Part shown: piece by piece, positions 1-4,219 of the stretch
Position numbering within the stretch: position 1 is the first letter of the stretch
Layout of the letters: the number at the start of each line of letters is the position of its first letter
Position numbers and translations under genes: made by a program
The notes under the pieces: generated by a model
The model's database searches: none
What the model was told of the DNA's origin: nothing
What the model saw: the letters and a program-made list of their open reading frames with translations, nothing else
Assembly: GCA_013813075.1 (NCBI GenBank)
Contig: JACCSI010000219.1
Span: 1 to 5,753, forward strand
From: Acidobacteriota bacterium
Lineage (GTDB): Bacteria > Acidobacteriota > Vicinamibacteria > Vicinamibacterales > UBA2999
Direction of reading: 5' to 3'
Length of the DNA stretch: 5,753 nucleotides

Positions 1-1
1 G

Positions 2-505
2 AAGTGGATCGTGGTGAGCGAAGCGCGTCCAGACACGCGCGGCGACATCTGGCTGGTGCCGGCGACGGGCGTGGGCGAGCCGACCCCGTATGCACATTCC
101 CCGTTCAATGAAGTCCACGGAGTCGTGTCGCCCGACGGCCGCTGGCTGGCGTACGCCTCGGACGAATCGGGTGGCTTCGAAATCTACATCGACGCGTTTC
201 CGAGTCCCGCCACCCGGGCGCGCCTGACGGTTGGCGGCGGCACCGAGCCACACTGGAACGGCGACGGCACCGAACTGTTCTTCCGGCGTGGCGCCGAGAT
301 TTACGCGGTGCGACCGGATTTCGCGGGAGCGAGTCCCGAAGCGACCGTCATCGAGCGATTGTTCACCACCAGCGCCGATCTGCGATCGTACGACGTCAAC
401 GCCGACGGCATACGGTTTCTCATCAACATTCCAGCCGAGGCCACCGCTCCACGGCCCATGACCGTCCTGGTCAATGTGCGGAGTCTGTTACCATCCGCGC
501 CATGA
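2..505 (+). CDS. C-terminal part of a PD40/WD40-like beta-propeller protein, probably the sensor end of a serine/threonine kinase or a TolB-like protein (5' truncated)
   Basis: The reading frame is open from base 2, so the gene begins before the window; the in-frame GTG codons at 11 and 14 are internal. The visible 167 residues contain two PD40 (TolB/WD40-like) propeller repeats. The first carries SPDGRWLAYASDESG (from about base 128) and is followed by an EIYIDAFP strand; the second reads GGTEPHWNGDGTELFF (about 235-285). The last ~35 residues (FLINIPAE... PMTVLVNV) match the closing strand typical of the propellers fused to eukaryotic-like Ser/Thr kinases in Acidobacteriota, where the propeller lies outside the membrane and probably binds a ligand or cell-wall component. 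The kinase and membrane segments are not in view, so a stand-alone TolB-like protein or a peptidase with a propeller is also possible. The TGA stop overlaps the ATG of the next gene (ATGA, 502-505), suggesting co-translation. Confidence 0.8.
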   Translation, partial: KWIVVSEARPDTRGDIWLVPATGVGEPTPYAHSPFNEVHGVVSPDGRWLAYASDESGGFEIYIDAFPSPATRARLTVGGGTEPHWNGDGTELFFRRGAEIYAVRPDFAGASPEATVIERLFTTSADLRSYDVNADGIRFLINIPAEATAPRPMTVLVNVRSLLPSAP

Positions 506-1596
506 CGAAATCGCGGCTTCTCGTTCTCGCGCTGCTCGCCGCGCTGGGCGCCGGATGGGTCGTCTTTGGCGTCGCGGCCAGCGCGCAGTCAGCGGAGTCA
601 ACGGCATCGCAACGGCCGCCCGGCACCAATTATCAAGGGCCGGCATTCTCGTTCAATAAGATCACCGACGGCGTCTACCATGCAGTCGGCACCGGCAAAC
701 TCGTCGTGATGTCGAACGCCACAATCATCGAAGGCGACCACGACGTGCTCGTCGTCGACTCGCACGTCTCGCCAGGGGGCGCGTGGGCGTTACGCGAGGA
801 ACTGAAAGCGGTCACGCCCAAGCCGATTCGCTATGTGGTCAACAGCCATTACCATTTCGACCACTCGCACGGCAATCAGATCTACGGCAGCAACGTCGAG
901 ATCATCGGCCACGAGTTCGCGCGACAGATGATTCTCGCCGGCAAGTCGCACGACTCGCGGGCGCGCGAGTTTTTTGTCGGAGGCATACCCAACACGATCA
1001 AGACGCTGGAGGGCCGGGCGGCAGCCGCGACGGACGAGAAAGAGCGCGCCTTGCTTCAGAACCAGCTCGCGATTCAGCGCAATCATCTCGAGGGCACTCA
1101 TGCCGTCAAGCCGACGGCGCCCACCTTGACGCTGACCAGCCTCGTCACGCTGCATCGCGGCGGCCGCGAGATTCGGATCATGCACCTCGGGCGCGGTCAC
1201 ACCGCAGGCGATGTCATCGTTTACCTGCCCACGGAACGGATCGTCGTCACCGGCGACCTCCTGGTCGAGCACACGTCGTATATGGGCGACGCGTTTTTCA
1301 CCGAGTGGATCGACACGATCGAGGCGCTGAAGAACGTCGAATTCGACACCGTGTTGCCAGGCCACGGCCAAGCGTTTACCGGCAAGGCGAAGCTCGATCA
1401 TTGGCAGATGTATCTCCGCGACTTCTGGAACCAGGCCCAGAAATTCCACAAGGACGGCGTACCGTGGGAAGAAGCGGCCCGTCAGGTGGACCTGCGCGGC
1501 AACGCACCCAACTATCCCGGTATCCGTGCCGCCGGCATCACGCCGAACCACGGCATGCTGCGCGCGTATGAGATTCTCGACGGGAAAGTGCGCTGA
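502..1596 (+). CDS. Exported MBL-fold (metallo-beta-lactamase superfamily) metallo-hydrolase
   Basis: This 364-residue protein is a probable di-zinc hydrolase acting outside the cytoplasm. The N-terminus has K3/R5, a hydrophobic core (residues 6-25) and a cleavage-like ASA|Q site at 26-29, so it is likely a Sec signal peptide. The superfamily motifs are complete: HYHFDH with H116, H118, D120 and H121; GRGHTAGD with H233; the bridging Asp in GDLL (D252); and PGHG with H288. A charged helical insert (about 163-197) sits between motifs 2 and 3, and a helical tail follows residue 300. Such proteins are often labelled cyclase- or glyoxalase-II-like; the substrate cannot be read from sequence, and a beta-lactamase role is not shown. 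The ATG lies inside the ATGA overlap with the upstream propeller gene and has no good Shine-Dalgarno at normal spacing (GGAG at 480-483 is too far), consistent with translational coupling. Confidence 0.9.
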   Translation: MTKSRLLVLALLAALGAGWVVFGVAASAQSAESTASQRPPGTNYQGPAFSFNKITDGVYHAVGTGKLVVMSNATIIEGDHDVLVVDSHVSPGGAWALREELKAVTPKPIRYVVNSHYHFDHSHGNQIYGSNVEIIGHEFARQMILAGKSHDSRAREFFVGGIPNTIKTLEGRAAAATDEKERALLQNQLAIQRNHLEGTHAVKPTAPTLTLTSLVTLHRGGREIRIMHLGRGHTAGDVIVYLPTERIVVTGDLLVEHTSYMGDAFFTEWIDTIEALKNVEFDTVLPGHGQAFTGKAKLDHWQMYLRDFWNQAQKFHKDGVPWEEAARQVDLRGNAPNYPGIRAAGITPNHGMLRAYEILDGKVR

Positions 1597-1636
1597 AGGC
1601 GCCCGAGCGGCGGACGCCAACAGACGTCCACAGAGC

Positions 1637-1642
1637 TAGAAT
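1637..1642 (+). promoter_or_regulatory. Possible -10 element (TAGAAT) upstream of xthA
   Basis: TAGAAT matches the sigma-70 -10 consensus at 5 of 6 positions and stands out in the GC-rich 127-base gap between the hydrolase stop (1596) and the exonuclease start (1724). No convincing -35 hexamer lies 16-18 bases upstream, so this is a weak call. The rest of the gap shows only a 5-base inverted repeat (1612-1616 with 1625-1629) without a T-run. Confidence 0.22.
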
Positions 1643-1714
1643 CCATGGTGTGTTGGCCTGCGTGGTGGTCTCTGCGTTGATCCCGGTCGCGGTGTGCCGC
1701 TCCGGCTCACTCGT

Positions 1715-1719
1715 GGGGG
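1715..1719 (+). promoter_or_regulatory. Weak Shine-Dalgarno (GGGGG) deciding the xthA start
   Basis: The G-run is 4 bases before the TTG at 1724 but only 1 base before the GTG at 1721, so it favours TTG. The match to the anti-SD is modest. Confidence 0.3.
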
Positions 1720-1723
1720 CGTG

Positions 1724-2485
1724 TTGAAGATTGCGACGTGGAATGTCAACGGCATCCGTGCACGCCAATCACAGGTGCTCGATTGGCTGGCGCAGGAGAA
1801 GCCCGACGTCGTGTGTTTCCAGGAGATCAAAGCGTCGCCCGATCAGCTGACCTTTGAACTGCGCGATATCGAGAACTATTGGGGACACTGGCACGGCGGC
1901 AGGGGGTATTCGGGGGTCGCGCTGCTCTTCTCGAAGCAGTTCGCGCCCTCCGGTCCGTCGATCGTCCATCCTGTTTTCGACTTCGAGCAGCGCATCTGCA
2001 CCGCGACCGTGCCGACGTCCGCCGGCGACATTACCTTTGCTTCGATTTATGTGCCCAACGGGGGCAAAGATTTTCCGTCCAAGATGCGGTTTCTTGAAGG
2101 GATCGAGACCTGGGCCGCAGACGCACAACTCGCCGGACACCCGCTCGTGCTGTGCGGCGATCTCAACGTCGCGCGCAGCGACATGGACATCCATCCGAAA
2201 GAGCGCAAACCAAACCAGGTGGGGGCGCGTCCCGACGAGCGCGCGATCTTCGAGCAGATTCTGCGGCACGATCTCGTGGACGTCGGTCGGACGCTCGAGC
2301 CCGAGAACGAACATCTGTTTACGTGGTGGGCACCGTGGCGCAACATGCGGCAACGTAACATCGGCTGGCGCATCGACTACGTGCTTGCCACGTCGTGGAT
2401 TGCCGAGAGAACCAGGGCCATGACCGTCCAACGCGAGGTTGGCACGAGCGATCATGGCCCGGTCGTCGCGGAGTTTGCGCTTTAG
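1724..2485 (+). CDS. xthA: Exodeoxyribonuclease III (class II AP endonuclease, XthA/ExoA family)
   Basis: This cytoplasmic base-excision-repair enzyme cuts the DNA backbone 5' to abasic sites and removes blocked 3' ends and 3' nucleotides from duplex DNA, using Mg2+. From the TTG at 1724 the protein has 253 residues (E. coli XthA has 268). It starts MKIATWNVNGIRAR, the usual family N-terminus, whereas in-frame GTG codons at 1721 and 1694 would add 1 or 10 atypical residues. Key residues are all present: N7, E34 (FQEIK), Y109 (SIYVPNG), D146 and N148 (CGDLN), D218 (WRIDY), and D243-H244 (SDHGP). N7, E34 and Y109 fall at the same numbers as in the E. coli enzyme. The segment NQVGARPDER and the RNIGWRIDY block are also typical. 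The gene stands alone on its strand and its TAG overlaps the stop of the opposite hemerythrin gene. Confidence 0.95.
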   Translation: MKIATWNVNGIRARQSQVLDWLAQEKPDVVCFQEIKASPDQLTFELRDIENYWGHWHGGRGYSGVALLFSKQFAPSGPSIVHPVFDFEQRICTATVPTSAGDITFASIYVPNGGKDFPSKMRFLEGIETWAADAQLAGHPLVLCGDLNVARSDMDIHPKERKPNQVGARPDERAIFEQILRHDLVDVGRTLEPENEHLFTWWAPWRNMRQRNIGWRIDYVLATSWIAERTRAMTVQREVGTSDHGPVVAEFAL

Positions 2486-2916
2486 GGTGCCGCCGACTCT
2501 TTCGCCCGCTGCATCTTGACGCCGATTTCTTCCAGCGTCTCCTGACTCAACGCCTTTCGGGCGCGCGTGAACATCTCTTCCTCTTCTTGCATGTGGCGAT
2601 CGAGATTTTCGCGAAGCACTTTGAGTTTCGCCTGCCACACCTCGGCGTCCTCGGGCACGCCCACCAGCTCGCCGAGAATGACGTCGATGATGTGATGCTC
2701 CTCGTAGCCCTCGAGCATGATTTCCTTGGCCTCGGGGCCGGCGGCGCGCAGTGCCGGATAAAACACATCTTCTTTGATGCGCTCGTGCGCCTTCAATTCA
2801 GCGCGAATCGCGTGTACCACTGACGCGCGGGCATCGGTGTCGTCGTTGGCGAGCGCGTCGTCAAACAGCTTCTTCAGCCGCTCGTGGTCAGCTTTGATCA
2901 AATCGAGTGCGTTCAC
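2482..2916 (-). CDS. Hemerythrin-like HHE cation-binding domain protein
   Basis: A 144-residue, almost all-helical soluble protein consisting of one HHE domain. Family members bind a non-haem di-iron site and are implicated in oxygen, nitric oxide or iron handling; the exact role here is unknown. Candidate ligands sit on the four helices: H11 (KADHERLKKLF), H44 (KAHERIKEDVFYP), H73 or H74 (EEHHIIDVI), and H108 with the acidic run E111-E114 (RHMQEEEEMF). The usual HxxxE on the second helix reads H44-ERI-K48, so the expected carboxylate ligand is a lysine; E45 or E49 are adjacent. The start is GTG at 2916, backed by a strong Shine-Dalgarno. The TAA stop overlaps the xthA TAG by convergence. The YkgJ-like gene lies upstream on the same strand, 131 bases away. 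Confidence 0.92.
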   Translation of the reverse strand: MNALDLIKADHERLKKLFDDALANDDTDARASVVHAIRAELKAHERIKEDVFYPALRAAGPEAKEIMLEGYEEHHIIDVILGELVGVPEDAEVWQAKLKVLRENLDRHMQEEEEMFTRARKALSQETLEEIGVKMQRAKESAAP

Positions 2917-2921
2917 GTGAT

Positions 2922-2927
2922 CTCCCT
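2922..2927 (-). promoter_or_regulatory. Shine-Dalgarno AGGGAG of the hemerythrin-like gene
   Basis: On the minus strand AGGGAG lies 5 bases before the GTG start at 2916. It fixes this GTG as the start, since there is no other start codon at good spacing. Confidence 0.75.
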
Positions 2928-2950
2928 GGAAGCATGGTCAAAGGCTCGTG

Positions 2951-2964
2951 CGAAGGCGCCTTCG
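2951..2964. repeat. Perfect 14-base palindrome CGAAGGCGCCTTCG
   Basis: The sequence equals its own reverse complement over 14 bases. It lies 34 bases upstream of the hemerythrin GTG and downstream of the YkgJ-like stop. Having no loop, it suits a dimeric protein-binding site better than an RNA hairpin, but a single copy in GC-rich DNA may be chance. Confidence 0.45.
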
Positions 2965-2968
2965 AGGT

Positions 2969-3011
2969 AAAAATCGCCCAGACCTGAGCCTGTGCGGCAG
3001 AATCAGCTCAG
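2969..3011 (-). terminator. Possible weak terminator after the YkgJ-like gene
   Basis: Arms CTGAGC (2984-2989) and GCTCAG (3006-3011) can pair, with an inner 3-base stem (CTG 2990-2992 with CAG 2998-3000). Read on the minus strand, five T residues (2973-2969) follow, but about 10 bases after the stem rather than directly. The geometry is therefore not that of a canonical intrinsic terminator. It is 37 bases past the TAA at 3048. Confidence 0.25.
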
Positions 3012-3047
3012 CCATGGCCATCGTCGCCGACGACTGTAGAGCAAATC

Positions 3048-4019
3048 TTAGACCCAACCGGAGAGGCGGCGAGCCAGGTGATCGCGATCGGCCAGATGCA
3101 CCAGCTGCAAATCGGTCTGCCGAATCGCGTCTTTCAAGGCTGACGCGGTCAGTGGACCGCACGCCCTGTCCCGCAGTCCGGCAACCTCCATCCGCAAGGT
3201 GGCAAGGGTGAGATGAAGTTTGCGTACCACAGAGGGCAGCCCATTCCCTTGGTATGCCATCCACGAGGCAAAGGCATGCGCCGCCAGCAGCCGCTTGACG
3301 ACAGGGAAAAACGTGACCGACACAAACGGCTCGGGGATAGCTGTGTCGGCGCAGTCGTCGCGCAAATTGCGGACGGCGTCAGCGAGGGGTGATTTCCCCG
3401 GACGCCACCGTTGCAGACTTTTCACCTGGCCGTCCAGTATTGCCAGTGCCTCCTCGGGTGATCGCGTATCCCGGGTGGTGAGTGTCTGGACCATGTGCGC
3501 CTCCCACGCCGCGTAGCCCTCGTGGTCCATCAACATGCTGCCGGTCAAAAGCGGCGGCAGGACGTCCACTGCATTCAGCCCTTCCGGTGTGCCCCCGGGA
3601 ACCGCCGGCGGCCCGGCGACGATCTCGACGGGCCCATGGTGCTCGAACAGCAGGTCGGCCGCGGTCGGACAGTAGTGAGACAACGTGACGAAAATGCCCC
3701 GAGGGTCGATCAGAACTTCGCGTGGAAAGTGCTGACAGGCGCTCGGCAATGCGTCGTGACCACTCGCGCGCTGGATCTCGCAGCCGTCGCGATGGAACAC
3801 GCAGCGCCCGCCACGTCCGTACGCGATCACGCCGGCAACCTCAGTCGGCGCGCCCGGCGCCGGCAGGAGCCAGCCGCGATCGGCGCGGAGCAACTGGATC
3901 GCGTCGACCTTTTCACGCTCCAGCGCAATCGCCCAGCCTGACGAGCAGCACGCCCCAGCATGTCGGCACCCGTACGACGCATGCATCGAGAGCCAGTACG
4001 TACGACGGGGGTCATTCAC
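3048..4019 (-). CDS. YkgJ-type cysteine-cluster protein with a long C-terminal extension, function unknown
   Basis: A 323-residue protein whose first ~120 residues carry the conserved cysteine pattern of the YkgJ (Zn- or Fe-S-binding) family, which also resembles the N-terminus of FliB-like flagellin lysine methylases (CCxxGW). Cysteines are C18, C24-C25 (YGCRHAGACCSSGW), C73 and C80 (CVFHRDGC), C95 (SACQHFP) and C117 (SHYCP). In the common FxCxxCGxCC form the second Cys is Ala21 here, with H20 beside it. Residues ~150-323 form a mainly helical region (WEAHM, PVVKRLLAAHAFASW, RKLHLTLATLR) that I do not recognise. There is no signal peptide or clear membrane segment. The start is GTG at 4019: an in-frame stop lies at 4031-4029 just upstream and no other codon fits, though ATG at residue 12 is possible. 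No clear Shine-Dalgarno is seen. It diverges from the acyl-CoA synthetase gene. The family's molecular role is not established. Confidence 0.8.
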   Translation of the reverse strand: MNDPRRTYWLSMHASYGCRHAGACCSSGWAIALEREKVDAIQLLRADRGWLLPAPGAPTEVAGVIAYGRGGRCVFHRDGCEIQRASGHDALPSACQHFPREVLIDPRGIFVTLSHYCPTAADLLFEHHGPVEIVAGPPAVPGGTPEGLNAVDVLPPLLTGSMLMDHEGYAAWEAHMVQTLTTRDTRSPEEALAILDGQVKSLQRWRPGKSPLADAVRNLRDDCADTAIPEPFVSVTFFPVVKRLLAAHAFASWMAYQGNGLPSVVRKLHLTLATLRMEVAGLRDRACGPLTASALKDAIRQTDLQLVHLADRDHLARRLSGWV

Positions 4020-4022
4020 GGG

Positions 4023-4033
4023 TTTGACTCAAA
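4023..4033. repeat. Palindrome TTTGACTCAAA just upstream of the YkgJ-like start
   Basis: Two 5-base arms flank a central C. The site ends 3 bases before the GTG start at 4019, so a protein bound here could block translation initiation or early transcription of the minus-strand gene. It is short enough to be chance. Confidence 0.3.
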
Positions 4034-4044
4034 GCAGTTCGCAG

Positions 4045-4061
4045 GGCTCCTGAACGGAGCC
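4045..4061. repeat. Inverted repeat GGCTCC-TGAAC-GGAGCC
   Basis: A perfect 6-base stem with a 5-base loop. No T-run follows on either strand, so it is not an intrinsic terminator. On the minus strand it would sit in the leader of the YkgJ-like mRNA. The left arm plus loop start recurs as GGCTCCTTGAA at 4080-4090. Confidence 0.45.
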
Positions 4062-4208
4062 ACGCACGGGGCTTCACAAGGCTCCTTGAATAACCTCACG
4101 CTGGGCTCACGGCGCTTGAAACCATTGTATGCAACCGGGCTTTGGCACTATCGTCCACAGAATTCACGAAATCACCAGAGGGTCCGCATTTCTCCGCCTT
4201 CTGTGAAT

Positions 4209-4213
4209 GGGAG
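4209..4213 (+). promoter_or_regulatory. Shine-Dalgarno GGGAG of the acyl-CoA synthetase gene
   Basis: GGGAG is 6 bases before the ATG at 4220, which is ideal spacing and supports that ATG over the in-frame ATG codons at 4232 and 4235. Confidence 0.7.
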
Positions 4214-4219
4214 CGTTCA

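Larger units (their letters stand above)
4020..4219. other. Divergent intergenic region with several inverted repeats
   Basis: This 200-base non-coding stretch must hold the 5' signals of both the YkgJ-like gene (leftwards) and the acyl-CoA synthetase gene (rightwards). It is visibly less GC-rich than the genes, especially at 4115-4200. It holds a TTTGACTCAAA palindrome (4023-4033), a GGCTCC/GGAGCC hairpin (4045-4061), CAAGG-CT-CCTTG (4077-4088) and ATTCACGAA/TTCTGTGAAT arms (4162-4170 and 4199-4208). On the minus strand TACAAT occurs (within CATACAATGG, about 4123-4132) but without a -35 partner. I could not place a convincing sigma-70 promoter on either strand. Confidence 0.55.

Noticed and set aside
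790..1620. Long minus-strand open frame (276 codons) opposite the metallo-hydrolase
   Set aside because: It is the antisense shadow of a gene with full MBL motifs and a signal peptide; its translation shows no recognisable domain. Long antisense frames are expected in GC-rich DNA.
1612..1629. Short inverted repeat GGACG/CGTCC after the metallo-hydrolase
   Set aside because: Five-base stem with an 8-base loop and no T-run; too weak for a terminator call.
1769..2638. Long minus-strand open frame (289 codons) opposite xthA
   Set aside because: It runs antisense through all Exo III catalytic motifs and into the hemerythrin gene; low-complexity, Arg-rich translation with no domain.
2936..2941. 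TTGACC on the minus strand as a -35 box for the hemerythrin gene
   Set aside because: A matching -10 at 16-18 bases would fall on the start codon itself, leaving no leader for the clear Shine-Dalgarno.
4171..4200. String resembling the 3' half of a tRNA (GGGTCCGCATTTCTCCGCC)
   Set aside because: There is no proper T-arm stem, no GTTCGA loop, no acceptor partner and no anticodon arm upstream, on either strand.
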